From: Granulicella pectinivorans
GTDB taxonomy: Bacteria; Acidobacteriota; Terriglobia; Terriglobales; Acidobacteriaceae
DNA length: 64,000 nucleotides
NCBI RefSeq assembly: GCF_900114625.1
Contig: NZ_FOZL01000001.1
Location: forward strand, 4,340,001-4,404,000
Reading direction: 5' to 3'
The notes under the pieces: model-generated
What the model saw: the letters and a program-made list of their open reading frames with translations, nothing else
Told to the model about the DNA's origin: nothing
Database searches by the model: none
In this document: positions 41,514-50,365 of the stretch, piece by piece
How positions within the stretch are numbered: position 1 is the stretch's first letter
Layout: the number at the start of each line of letters is the position of its first letter
Translations under genes and position numbers: made by a program

Positions 41514-44500
41514 TTAGAAGCGCAGTTTGAGTGAGAGCTGCGCGATGCGCGGCGTGTATCCACCATTGCTTATGATATTGCCGAATCCGGATGCGGCTAC
41601 ATCGTTCACAGGGTCGGCGAGGTTCGTCTTATTCAACACGTTGAAGTACTCCGCGCGGAACTGGAGAACGGTCTGTGCGTAGATTGGAAAGACGCGATAC
41701 AGGCCCGAGTCCCAGTTCACATAGCCCGGTCCCGTAAGAGCCCCCTTGCCCATGTTGCCAAAGCTTCCATATGCCGGGCTTGAGAAGGCGGAAACGTTGA
41801 GGAAGTTCCGGCAGGGCCCGCTGCTGGAGGTGCAGCTTCCACCGCCATAGGCTTTGGTACCGTTGAACTGGGCACGGTCCTGGCCGATGGCGGTATCGGA
41901 AGTATCCGCCGTCGAGATGATGGTGAGTGCATCGCCAGACTGCACCTGCACAATGCCCGTCGTCTCCCAGCCGTTGACCAGCGCGCGCAGCACTGCAGCC
42001 TGGGAGTTCAGCTTCGGCAGCTTCCATACATACGACGCTGAGAAAACATGACGACGGTCGAAGTCCGAACGCCCCTGATCGAGGCTGCGGAAGTTCGGGT
42101 AATAGATGGGGTATACGTAGCTCAAGAGGTCACCGGGATCGTACGGCACATCATCCAGCGACTTCGCCCATGTGTAGTTGAACGAGTAGGTAAGGCCATG
42201 CGAGAGCCTCTGCTGCATAGTCACCTGCAGCGAGTGATAGGTGGCATTGGCTCCGTTATTGGTGTTGGTGATCGTGGAGAAGTTCGGATAGAGTCGCGCG
42301 CCATCCGTCCCGGAGGTATTGGCCTGGCCTGGGTTCTCTTCGAGGAAGGTGGTAAGGTGCGTGGAGCGCGAACCCACATACGCGATGCGGCTCATCAGGT
42401 TATTCGTGATTTGTTGTTCCATACCCAGATTCCACTGATAGGTCACCGGCGGAGGCAGATAGCCGTTGGCGTTGTAAGTGAACACCTGCACTGGCAGCGG
42501 AAAGACTCCGTTGGTGGCAAGGTTGGTCGGTGTTGGAAAGGGATTCGTGATGCCCTGATAGGGATTCGAGAATGGGCCCACCGGATTGGTGTACTGCACC
42601 GAAACCCCGAATGGTGTCACCTGAGCGGCGTTCGAGCTGTAGGTGCCCTGCGTGCGGCTGTCGTAGAAGACACCGCCACCACCACGCAATGAGGTCTTGC
42701 CATCACCGAAGACATCGAGCGCAAAGCCGAGACGCGGCTCAAAGTTGCTGAAGAGCGGCCTGTAGCCCTGCGGCTCAACGCCTTGATCGCCCGGAAACAG
42801 CAGGCCTGCCGGTGCATTCACATAGATCGACGAAGTCCTGTGCGCGGCATAAGCCGCAGGGTCAAACACCTCCGTACGCTTGCCTGCCTCGGTCCAGGGT
42901 AAATACGGCTCATACCGCAGACCGTAGCTGAGCGAGAGTCGGCGTGTGAGCTTCCACGAATCCTGCGCATAGAAGCCCGAGAACTTGTTGCGAAGAGCGC
43001 TGTATGTTCCTGCGCCCTGCACAAATGTGGTCACCGAACCTAGCAGGAAGCTGGCAGCGCCATCACCGGCGCGCTTGTTGAACGTGAACAGGCCGGGCTC
43101 CTGGTAGGGGCCGCCGTTGTCGATCTTGCTAAGCTCGATGCGTCCCCCGAAGGCGAAGTTGTGGTTGCCACGCACCCAGTGGACATCGTCCGACAGGTTA
43201 TAGCTGTTGCGCTGGAACTGCGCATACGGATTGGCGCCGAGGCTAAAGTAACCTTTCACCTTCAGGCGCTCGATCGCCTTGAGGTCCGGCTGCCAGATCT
43301 TGACGCCGTAGTCAGCGAGGTCGGGCGCATTGTCCGGCGCATGCCGCTGGGCCAGCTCCTGCATATAGTTCACGATGATGTTGTTCAGCAGATGCGGCGT
43401 AAAGACGTGCGTCTCCGAGATTAATGAACTGCGGTACACGATGTTGGAGCCGTCGGTGTACGTCAGAAGGTTGCGCGGATCGAGATAGCCACCATAGAGA
43501 AAGGCATCCGAGAAAAAGTGCACGAACATCTGGTCCTTGTCGCTGAAGCTATGATCCACTCTGGTGACGTACTCATCGAAATTTTCCTTCAGCGGCACGC
43601 GATAGTACGTCTGGCCGTTGCCCGTGGCGTGCGGTAGATCCTGCAAGAGCGCAACAGCAGCCGGATCGAAGGCGGATGTCGGGACGATATTGTTCTTATA
43701 CTTCGTTCCTGTGGACGGGTTCTTGACGCTTTCCGTCGCGCCGATCGGGTTATTTGCATTCACCGTCAACAGCGCGGAGAAGTCGCCGGTCCGCTCCGCA
43801 TCCGTGGGTACGAAAGCGTTCGACGGGGTCTGGTTGCGCCACAAGCTTTTCTGGTAGCCGAACATAAAAAAGGTGCTGGGAACTTTGCCCAAGCGCGGAA
43901 TGCCAAGAGGTCCGGAGATGGTGCCGCCGAACTGGTTTCTCTTCAAAGGGTCCACTGTCTTGACCGGAGGCGTGGTCTGGGAAGACTGCACGTATCCAAA
44001 GGGCGACGCGGCATTGAAGACACCGTTGCGCAGATACTCGAACAGTACGCCGTGATACTTCGCTTGACCGGTCTTGATCACGATATTGACGACACCGCCG
44101 GCATTTTGCCCATACTCCGCGTTATAGTTGCTGGTCTGAACGCTGAACTCCTGCAACGCATCCGGAAACGGGAACGGTCCGTTGACGTTGGTGTATTCGT
44201 CGACATTGTTGCCACCATCGAGCATGTAGCTCGTCTCAAAGACGCGCGACCCGTTGATGGATGTTGAGGCGACAACGGGAAACGTCTTCGTGACGCCCTG
44301 GTCCGCACCGTCGTTTGGCCCTGCTACTGCACCAGCAACCAAGGTCGTGAGCTGAGCGGCATTGCGGCCGTTCAGAGGAAGCTCTTCAACCTGTGCACTG
44401 TTGACGACCTGCGATAGCGCCCCGTCTGTGGTGTTTACCTGCGTGGCATCGGCTGTCACCGTCACGACATCTCCGGAGGAACCTACCTTGAGCACCACAT

Positions 44501-44858
44501 TCAACATCAGCGACTGATCCGCCTGAAGAGTGATCCCCTTCTGCGTGTAGGTGACAAAGCCGGAAGAGGTCACCCTCAGCGTGTACTGCGTCGGCGCCAA
44601 CTGCGGAAAGGTAAACCGGCCGCTGTCATTGGTGGGCACGGTCGCCTGCTGGCCAGTATTGGTCTGCGTCGCCACGATACTGGCACCCACCACGACCGCG
44701 CCACTCGTATCAACTACAGTGCCCTGGATACTGCCGAACCCCTGCGCAAAGAGATGAGACAACGATGCGCAGAACACGACCAGCACGACCATCACGCGAA
44801 GACCCAAACGCTGATAGGAAATGAGACACAGACGGGAGAAGGCAGAGTGCAATGACAA
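41514..44858 (-). CDS. TonB-dependent receptor with carboxypeptidase-like domain (Oar-type)
   Basis: This outer-membrane protein of about 1114 aa starts with a TTG at 44858 (AAGGAG 7 bp upstream) and a long signal peptide to about residue 39. An N-terminal carboxypeptidase-regulatory-like domain follows (GSIQGTVVDTSGAVVVGAS), then the plug (VEELPLNGRNAAQLTTL, GGVVNIVIKTG) and the beta-barrel, ending QLSLKLRF with a terminal aromatic. It has the architecture of the large acidobacterial receptors that pull oligosaccharides or peptides in with TonB energy. It heads the glycan locus and is divergent from lacI. The frame to 45002 is an extension upstream. Confidence 0.9.
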   Translation of the reverse strand: MSLHSAFSRLCLISYQRLGLRVMVVLVVFCASLSHLFAQGFGSIQGTVVDTSGAVVVGASIVATQTNTGQQATVPTNDSGRFTFPQLAPTQYTLRVTSSGFVTYTQKGITLQADQSLMLNVVLKVGSSGDVVTVTADATQVNTTDGALSQVVNSAQVEELPLNGRNAAQLTTLVAGAVAGPNDGADQGVTKTFPVVASTSINGSRVFETSYMLDGGNNVDEYTNVNGPFPFPDALQEFSVQTSNYNAEYGQNAGGVVNIVIKTGQAKYHGVLFEYLRNGVFNAASPFGYVQSSQTTPPVKTVDPLKRNQFGGTISGPLGIPRLGKVPSTFFMFGYQKSLWRNQTPSNAFVPTDAERTGDFSALLTVNANNPIGATESVKNPSTGTKYKNNIVPTSAFDPAAVALLQDLPHATGNGQTYYRVPLKENFDEYVTRVDHSFSDKDQMFVHFFSDAFLYGGYLDPRNLLTYTDGSNIVYRSSLISETHVFTPHLLNNIIVNYMQELAQRHAPDNAPDLADYGVKIWQPDLKAIERLKVKGYFSLGANPYAQFQRNSYNLSDDVHWVRGNHNFAFGGRIELSKIDNGGPYQEPGLFTFNKRAGDGAASFLLGSVTTFVQGAGTYSALRNKFSGFYAQDSWKLTRRLSLSYGLRYEPYLPWTEAGKRTEVFDPAAYAAHRTSSIYVNAPAGLLFPGDQGVEPQGYRPLFSNFEPRLGFALDVFGDGKTSLRGGGGVFYDSRTQGTYSSNAAQVTPFGVSVQYTNPVGPFSNPYQGITNPFPTPTNLATNGVFPLPVQVFTYNANGYLPPPVTYQWNLGMEQQITNNLMSRIAYVGSRSTHLTTFLEENPGQANTSGTDGARLYPNFSTITNTNNGANATYHSLQVTMQQRLSHGLTYSFNYTWAKSLDDVPYDPGDLLSYVYPIYYPNFRSLDQGRSDFDRRHVFSASYVWKLPKLNSQAAVLRALVNGWETTGIVQVQSGDALTIISTADTSDTAIGQDRAQFNGTKAYGGGSCTSSSGPCRNFLNVSAFSSPAYGSFGNMGKGALTGPGYVNWDSGLYRVFPIYAQTVLQFRAEYFNVLNKTNLADPVNDVAASGFGNIISNGGYTPRIAQLSLKLRF

Positions 44859-45389
44859 GATCGGACTCCTTAGAGAAACAGTCTGACAGCGAGAATTACC
44901 GGCCTTCCTGGAGCGGAAACGAGTGACGTTCAGCATGCACGGGCTCGTTGCCTCCCGGAAGAACGGGTGGCCCAGCGTGATTTCGGTACCGCTCTGGAGC
45001 ACTTACCCCAGAACGGGGAGGAGGGGCAGGAATCTAGGTACAAAGTATGACTTGATGACAGGACTGTCAACAGAAAATTTCTCCATTTATGGAATAATTT
45101 TCCAGATAGTTGAGAAAATCGCATGGTCGTGCTGGAAAGAGTTTTGGAGGTCTGCTTGATTTGCCTCTTCATCTCAGGGGAAGAAACGATCCCGTATATC
45201 GCTGGCAAGTCACTGCAAATGAATGAATCGAAACTCAAAGGAATGTTGATCGAGGCATTCCATATCGAATGAGACATCGGGGCGACTGATTTTCTTTCTC
45301 GTATGGTAAATTTTCATAAGCTTTACTGTTTCCATCTCGAAAGTGTTCGAGATGGACCCCAAAATATCGAGTAAGGTTGGTTTCCCCGC
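44859..45389. promoter_or_regulatory. Divergent region between TonB receptor and lacI
   Basis: About 530 bp without a gene, clearly more AT-rich than its surroundings between about 45040 and 45330. It must hold the promoters of both units. Two dyads stand out: a perfect one at 45332-45355 (listed separately) and an imperfect one at about 45076-45107 (GAAAATTTCTCCA facing TGGAATAATTTTC). Either may be an operator for the adjacent LacI protein. Confidence 0.6.
45332..45355. promoter_or_regulatory. Perfect 10-bp dyad upstream of lacI, candidate operator
   Basis: CCATCTCGAA (45332-45341) and its exact complement (45346-45355) flank AGTG, 34 bp before the lacI start. LacI-family proteins bind short dyads, and this could be autoregulatory. 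The dyad could equally be an RNA hairpin in the lacI leader. Confidence 0.5.
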
Positions 45390-46472
45390 ATGAAAGCGAC
45401 ACGTGCTGGCAGAAAAGGAAGTCTGGGGCTGAAAGAGATCGCGGCCGCGACCAGCGTCAGCGTGGCTACCGTGTCACGCGTGCTGAACGGAAGCAGTCGC
45501 GTCGACCCCGCGATGCGAAAACTGGTCCTTGAGGCAGCCGCCAGGCTCGAGATCTCGCCGCAGCGCCGCAATAAGCCCGGCTCTCTGGTCTTTCTGCTCA
45601 ACAACCGGTCGGCACTCGCACCTTTTCACGCCAGCATCCTTGTGGGGGCCGAGGCCTACTGTGCAGCGCACGGCTGGGACCTTTTCTTTTTCTCGTTTCA
45701 GTACTCGCCCAACGTCTCTTCGCGAGAGCTACATCTGCCCAAAGTCCTTCAGCGCCGCGATTCGGTACGTGGCGTTATACTCGCCGGCGATACCTCCCCA
45801 AATTTTCTCGAACTTCTGGAGCAAAAAGAGATCAGTTATGTTGTTCTTGGCAACAATATCCTCGGCGAGGCGACGGAACTGAAGAATGATGTGGTCTTCT
45901 CGGATGAGACCCGTGGTGGCGGAGACGTCTCTCGTTACCTCATCAGCCTGGGCCACCAGCACATCTGGTTCGTTGGGAACACCCGCCTGCCGTGGTTTGC
46001 CCGCTATTACGACGGCTATCGTCAATCGATGGAGGAGGCCGGCCTCACGCCGCGTTTCAGCAGCATCGATTCCAAGGATGACACCGAAATCGGCTACCTG
46101 GGGACGAAGTACCTGCTCTCGACCGGTGAGCCCGTTACCGCCATCTTTGCCGGGAACGACGCCACCGCATGCGGCGTGTACAAAGGGCTTCGCGAGCAAG
46201 GTTGGCGCATACCGGAGGACATTAGTGTTGCAGGATGCAACGACACGGTCGGCGGCCTGCTCTATCCCGGTCTAACAACCATTCGCGAGTTTCCCGAACA
46301 GGTGGGCAGGCATATGGCGGAGTTGCTTCTCGAGCGCATTGCCAACCCCAACCTCGAACCTCGCCGGCTGACGATCCCGACAGAGTTCATACGCCGGGAC
46401 TCATGTGCCGCGGCGAGTGCCGCGCAGCAGAAGTTCAACGAAGCGTTACCCCCTTCTGCAATCAGCCACTAA
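45390..46472 (+). CDS. LacI-family transcriptional regulator
   Basis: This 360-aa protein has a LacI helix-turn-helix: LKEIAAATSVSVATVSRVLNG at 14-34, then the hinge region, and a periplasmic-binding-like sugar domain (about 62-340: FAGNDATACGVYKGLREQGW, SVAGCNDT). ATG at 45390 with AAGG upstream. It is divergent from the TonB receptor and the glycan genes and is the likely repressor of that locus, with a sugar inducer from the same polymer. Confidence 0.93.
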   Translation: MKATRAGRKGSLGLKEIAAATSVSVATVSRVLNGSSRVDPAMRKLVLEAAARLEISPQRRNKPGSLVFLLNNRSALAPFHASILVGAEAYCAAHGWDLFFFSFQYSPNVSSRELHLPKVLQRRDSVRGVILAGDTSPNFLELLEQKEISYVVLGNNILGEATELKNDVVFSDETRGGGDVSRYLISLGHQHIWFVGNTRLPWFARYYDGYRQSMEEAGLTPRFSSIDSKDDTEIGYLGTKYLLSTGEPVTAIFAGNDATACGVYKGLREQGWRIPEDISVAGCNDTVGGLLYPGLTTIREFPEQVGRHMAELLLERIANPNLEPRRLTIPTEFIRRDSCAAASAAQQKFNEALPPSAISH

Positions 46473-46595
46473 GGCGGACAATACCCTGACACGAACGATG
46501 TACCGCCAACGAGGCGCTAAAGGCTCGACGACAGGTGCCGCTATTTGGTCGGCGCTTTGCCGGAGATATCCTCCGTCGATGCCCCCTCAGCGCGT

Positions 46596-46619
46596 GCCTC
46601 CCTGAGATCGCAGGGAGGC
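46596..46619. terminator. Hairpin between converging lacI and ctaG
   Basis: A perfect 9-bp stem (46596-46604 with 46611-46619, 6-nt loop) lies between the lacI stop at 46472 and the ctaG stop at 46629. No T-tract is present on either strand, so a bidirectional terminator role is only likely. Confidence 0.5.
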
Positions 46620-46628
46620 AGTATAGAT

Positions 46629-47501
46629 CTACACGCGCCTCCCGAACAGGGACGAGTTATGGGAAGAAATCACGGAGTTGGTTGTGTGTCTCTTCGGCTC
46701 GATCAACTCATAGGCAATCAGCACGGCAGGGATGAGAAAGGCCAAGGATCCCAGAACCCACATGATGACCGCTCCCAGGATCTGGTCGTCGATCGACGTG
46801 AGATGCAATGGATTAGGCCTTCCAGAGTAGTACGGATAGATGGGCCTACCGCAGAAGGACAGGAAGGCCGAGAGCAGGGTGTTCACGATATCGGCAGAGA
46901 TGAGGTAGATCAGGATACCCCAGCTCTTGCTTCGTCGCGCAGAAGGCCAGGGCCGGAGGATGCACCACCAGAAGAGGATGGATGTGCCCAGGAAGCAGAT
47001 GTGTTCGAAGTCATGCCAGTTCTCATGCTCGAGTGCGAAGTCATAGGCGGCAGGAACGTGCCAGCCGAGGAAGGTGATGTTCATGGCGAGCCATGCAACC
47101 AGCGGCGTGACGAGCCAGTGCTCTAAACGGCGCAAGGACGCTGAACGTATGAAGGGACCGATGACTGCACGCACGACCGCGGGTAGCCCACGCAGAAGCG
47201 GGACCACCGGCCACCCGTAGAGCAGAAGCGGTGGGACTACGGACATCAGGAGGAGATGCTCGCACATATGCGCGCTGAGCATGGCGTCGGCGAAGCCATC
47301 GAGAGGTGAACCAATGGCAAGCCAGAGAGTTGCGAGGCCGGCGAGGAAGGATACGAGGCGCAGGCTATGGAACTGGGCGGAGCGTGTCTTTCGGATGGCG
47401 AACCAGCCCCGCACATAGAGGATCGCCGTCACCAGGATTGTGAGGGTCAGCGAGAGAGGCAGGGACCACTCCGCGAAGATGTCTTGGGCCGCATCGGACA
47501 T
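46629..47501 (-). CDS. ctaG: CtaG-type cytochrome c oxidase assembly protein
   Basis: This 290-aa membrane protein has about seven helices and CtaG_B-type features: AHMCEHLLLMSVVPPLLLYG, WHVPAAYDFALEHENWHDFEHI (histidine-rich, possibly copper-binding) and SSILFWW-like segments. CtaG proteins help put copper into caa3-type oxidases. It is the last gene of the respiratory block, and its start is 2 bp after the stop of the cytochrome b/c fusion. ATG at 47501. Confidence 0.9.
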   Translation of the reverse strand: MSDAAQDIFAEWSLPLSLTLTILVTAILYVRGWFAIRKTRSAQFHSLRLVSFLAGLATLWLAIGSPLDGFADAMLSAHMCEHLLLMSVVPPLLLYGWPVVPLLRGLPAVVRAVIGPFIRSASLRRLEHWLVTPLVAWLAMNITFLGWHVPAAYDFALEHENWHDFEHICFLGTSILFWWCILRPWPSARRSKSWGILIYLISADIVNTLLSAFLSFCGRPIYPYYSGRPNPLHLTSIDDQILGAVIMWVLGSLAFLIPAVLIAYELIEPKRHTTNSVISSHNSSLFGRRV

Positions 47502-47503
47502 GG

Positions 47504-49015
47504 TTACGGAGCTTTCTTCTCGGGGACCTGCAGTTCACTGACGTGCGCGAGATCACGCGAAGCATCCCTCGCGGGTGCGAGGTTATCACCGCGGAGGGTC
47601 ATGAGAAAGAGGACAAGCGCCTGAGTCTCGGATGGATTGAGCGCGTTGCCATAGGCAGGCATATTGCCTCCTCCCTGCAGAACCTGACGGATGATCTGGT
47701 CCTGCGTCATGCGTGTCGCGACCTGGTCGAGAGCAGGACCGCGCTGGCCTCCCTTTCCTTCCAAAGCGTGACAGTTACGGCACTGCTTGTCCTGGAGGAC
47801 CAGGGCACCTTGGATCTCCAGCGGAGTGCGGTCGTGCAGATACTTTACCGGGACGGGGTCGGCGGTCCATGCGTCCATGATTGGGCTCCACGGAGTGTAG
47901 GTGCCGAGGCGTGTGAAGATGCCGAGGCTTACGGCAAGTACAGAGACGGTAAGGACGGCGATGGGCCGCTTGGCCCAGTGGCGCTCGCCTTCGCTCGCGA
48001 AGAGCGGCAGAAGAAGAAGCGCAGCGATGCCGAGGACGGGGACGACGAGGATGACGGGTGTCTCGATCGATGGTGGCAGGAACGCAAGAACCGCATAGAT
48101 CCAGAGGAAGGGAAAGTCAGGCTTCGGCGCCGTCTGAATGATGGTTGGATCGGGTGGGCCGCCGGGACCAAAGGGGCCGAAGAAGAAGGCACAGGCCATG
48201 ACGGCGAACATGATGGCGGCGGCGAAGACCGCATCCTTCCATGCGGCGTCGGGCACGAAGGGGATCCCGGTCTTCTCGGTAAGCTCGTGGTACTCGCGCT
48301 CGTAGGTCGACTTGCTGACGATGCGCCCGGGCATGGGCCAATCGCTGACGCCGTGACGAAGGACCATCCAGACATGAACGCCGACGCCGCCGAGCAAGAG
48401 GCCGGGGATGACGAAGACGTGGAGTGTGAAGAAACGCGAGAGCGTTGCGGCACCGACGATCGGGCCGCCAAGCATGAGGTGAACCAAGGGCTCGCCGAGC
48501 AACGGTACACGGCTCATGATGGAAGCGCCGATGCCCAGGCCCCAGTAGGCGTCTTGATCGAAGCGCATGACTTGTCCGGTGAAAGCCATGCCAAGAGTAA
48601 GCAACAGGAGAACGACGCCGACGATCCACGTGAGCTCACGCGGGAACTTGTAGGCTCCGAAGAGGAAGACCTGCGCCATGTGGATGAGCACGATGGCGAT
48701 CATGAAGTCGGAGCCCCAGCCGTGGAGGGCTCGGACATACCAGCCCAGAGCGACGTTGTGGTTCAGAAACTGAAGGCTGCTCCAGGCCTCGTTCGCGGAG
48801 GGGCTGTAGATCAATGCGAGCAGGATGCCGGTCATCACCTGCATGATGAGGAGCACGGTGGCGGCGCTGCCGAAGACATACCACCAGCTCGCGTTGTTGG
48901 CAGGGGTTGGGTGCGCGGCCGCGTCGGCCATCGGCTTGATGAGACCAAGGCGATGCTCGATCCAGTCGTAGGTTTTCAGTCCGGCGGCTAGGCCGCGCTC
49001 CTTCAGGCTTGCCAT
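47504..49015 (-). CDS. Cytochrome b / cytochrome c fusion of the quinol:cytochrome c reductase
   Basis: This 503-aa protein has the transmembrane cytochrome b core with haem ligands H98, H112, H199 and H214 (second pair spaced as in b6f-type proteins), then helices of the subunit IV part, and a C-terminal cytochrome c domain with C412-C415-H416 and M452. The usual PEWY motif of the Qo site is replaced by PDF at 299-301 (KPDFPFLW). It starts at ATG 49015, overlapping the Rieske stop by 13 bp; the long N-terminal frame to 49330 lies inside the Rieske gene. Confidence 0.92.
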   Translation of the reverse strand: MASLKERGLAAGLKTYDWIEHRLGLIKPMADAAAHPTPANNASWWYVFGSAATVLLIMQVMTGILLALIYSPSANEAWSSLQFLNHNVALGWYVRALHGWGSDFMIAIVLIHMAQVFLFGAYKFPRELTWIVGVVLLLLTLGMAFTGQVMRFDQDAYWGLGIGASIMSRVPLLGEPLVHLMLGGPIVGAATLSRFFTLHVFVIPGLLLGGVGVHVWMVLRHGVSDWPMPGRIVSKSTYEREYHELTEKTGIPFVPDAAWKDAVFAAAIMFAVMACAFFFGPFGPGGPPDPTIIQTAPKPDFPFLWIYAVLAFLPPSIETPVILVVPVLGIAALLLLPLFASEGERHWAKRPIAVLTVSVLAVSLGIFTRLGTYTPWSPIMDAWTADPVPVKYLHDRTPLEIQGALVLQDKQCRNCHALEGKGGQRGPALDQVATRMTQDQIIRQVLQGGGNMPAYGNALNPSETQALVLFLMTLRGDNLAPARDASRDLAHVSELQVPEKKAP

Positions 49016-49626
49016 GGCTTGGACCTCGTTTCGGCAGTAGCCGGCTCGATCTGGATGAGGGGCTTGTCCTTGCAGGAGGCCTGCGTTGCAAGTGTCGGCA
49101 TGTCTCCGGCGTGGATCGACAGGGAATCTCCATCGAGCTTGTACTTGTATTCGAAGAGGCCGCGCTCGGGTGGGCCGGAGGCGCGCGAGCCATCTTCGTA
49201 GTAGGCTCCACCATGACATGGACACATAAAGAGCTTCGATTGCGCGAACCAGCGGACCGGACAGCCAAGATGAGCGCAGTTGATGGCGAAGACCTGGAAC
49301 TGCTCGGCGGAGACACGCCGGACCCAGCAAGCTACCTTGCCGGTCTCGCCATCGCCGAGGCTCCTGACGGGACTCTCGAAGTCCACGAGCTTGGTCTCAC
49401 CGACGGGGAAATCCTTCGCAGAACCAAGTGTTACCCAGGCACCTGAACTTGAGCTTTTTTTCATGGCCGGCCCGAGCAGATAGCCGACGAGCGGCACGGC
49501 GAGCACGGTGCCGACGAGAGCGTTCAGGCCTACGGCCAGTTTGAACAGGAAGGTGCGGCGGGTGTGGTCGGCTGCCTTCTGTTCTGGTGATTCTTCGATG
49601 CTGGGGCCTTGCAATGGTTCGCTCAT
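49003..49626 (-). CDS. Rieske iron-sulfur protein of the bc-type complex
   Basis: This 207-aa protein has an N-terminal membrane anchor with a twin-arginine-like start (HTRRTFLFKL at 21-30) and the 2Fe-2S ligands C117-H119 (CAHLGC) and C135-H138 (CPCHGG), with C122 and C137 for the disulfide. It passes electrons from quinol to the cytochrome c domains. ATG at 49626 has GGAG upstream. It overlaps the next gene by 13 bp. Confidence 0.94.
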   Translation of the reverse strand: MSEPLQGPSIEESPEQKAADHTRRTFLFKLAVGLNALVGTVLAVPLVGYLLGPAMKKSSSSGAWVTLGSAKDFPVGETKLVDFESPVRSLGDGETGKVACWVRRVSAEQFQVFAINCAHLGCPVRWFAQSKLFMCPCHGGAYYEDGSRASGPPERGLFEYKYKLDGDSLSIHAGDMPTLATQASCKDKPLIQIEPATAETRSKPWQA

Positions 49627-49648
49627 ACTTGTCTCCGCGTGCTCTGGG

Positions 49649-50365
49649 TTACTCGCTCTTCTGGTACGGCTGGCCTGGCGTGGCAATGCGATGACTGGCG
49701 ATCCACGCTACGGTGTCGGTGATCTCCTGATCGGTCATCGGTCTCGCGTTGGCACCAATGAGGTCGCTACGCCAGTCGGGCATGCCTCGCTCCGATTGGC
49801 CGGCAAGGATGGCGGTGCGTAAGCTCTGATCGCTCACCAATGCGAGGTAGGCTGGGTCGACGAGCGAGCTGGTGTCCTTCGTCTTGCCTGTGGCATCGGC
49901 ACCGTGGCAGCGGGCGCAGAAGACGGTGAAGGCCTTCTGACCCTGGATCGGATCGCCAGGAGCGGCACTTTGATAAGGCGGGGCTGGTGTATCGGAGTGT
50001 CCCCAGGTATCGAGCATGCCCAGCGCGAGGATGGAGATCTGTTGATCGGTCAACATGCCTCCGGCATGTTTGCCAAAGGCCGGCATCATCGTACCGGGGA
50101 CTCCATCGCGTGTGACGCGCTCGATATTCTTGGGGCCTGCGATCGTAAGGTAGACAGGGTTTGCCAGCGAAATGGCCGCACCATTCTTCCCACCGCTTCC
50201 ATGGCAGCCGGCGCAGTTTTGTTGATAGAGTGGCGCGAAGCGGACAAGCTGCTCGGGTCTGCCGACCTCGGGCTCAGGGCCAGGTCTGCCGGGCGCGTTC
50301 CTACAGCCCGCGCTGGCAAAAGCCACGAGACATCCAAGCGAAAGAGTGCGGAAGCGCGAGGTCAT
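49649..50365 (-). CDS. Diheme cytochrome c lipoprotein
   Basis: This 238-aa protein has a lipobox-like ASAGC (Cys21) and two haem sites, C51-C54-H55 and C150-C153-H154. Each lies in a small class I cytochrome domain with a following MPAF or MPDW methionine. It is probably a membrane-tethered electron carrier between the bc complex and the oxidase. Its ATG overlaps the upstream stop as ATGA (50362-50365). The long frame to 51175 is not the protein. Confidence 0.92.
   Translation of the reverse strand: MTSRFRTLSLGCLVAFASAGCRNAPGRPGPEPEVGRPEQLVRFAPLYQQNCAGCHGSGGKNGAAISLANPVYLTIAGPKNIERVTRDGVPGTMMPAFGKHAGGMLTDQQISILALGMLDTWGHSDTPAPPYQSAAPGDPIQGQKAFTVFCARCHGADATGKTKDTSSLVDPAYLALVSDQSLRTAILAGQSERGMPDWRSDLIGANARPMTDQEITDTVAWIASHRIATPGQPYQKSE

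Noticed and set aside
47543..48991. 482-codon plus-strand open frame
   Set aside because: Antisense to the cytochrome b/c fusion, whose haem ligands are unmistakable; the plus frame is Asp/Glu/Gly low-complexity.
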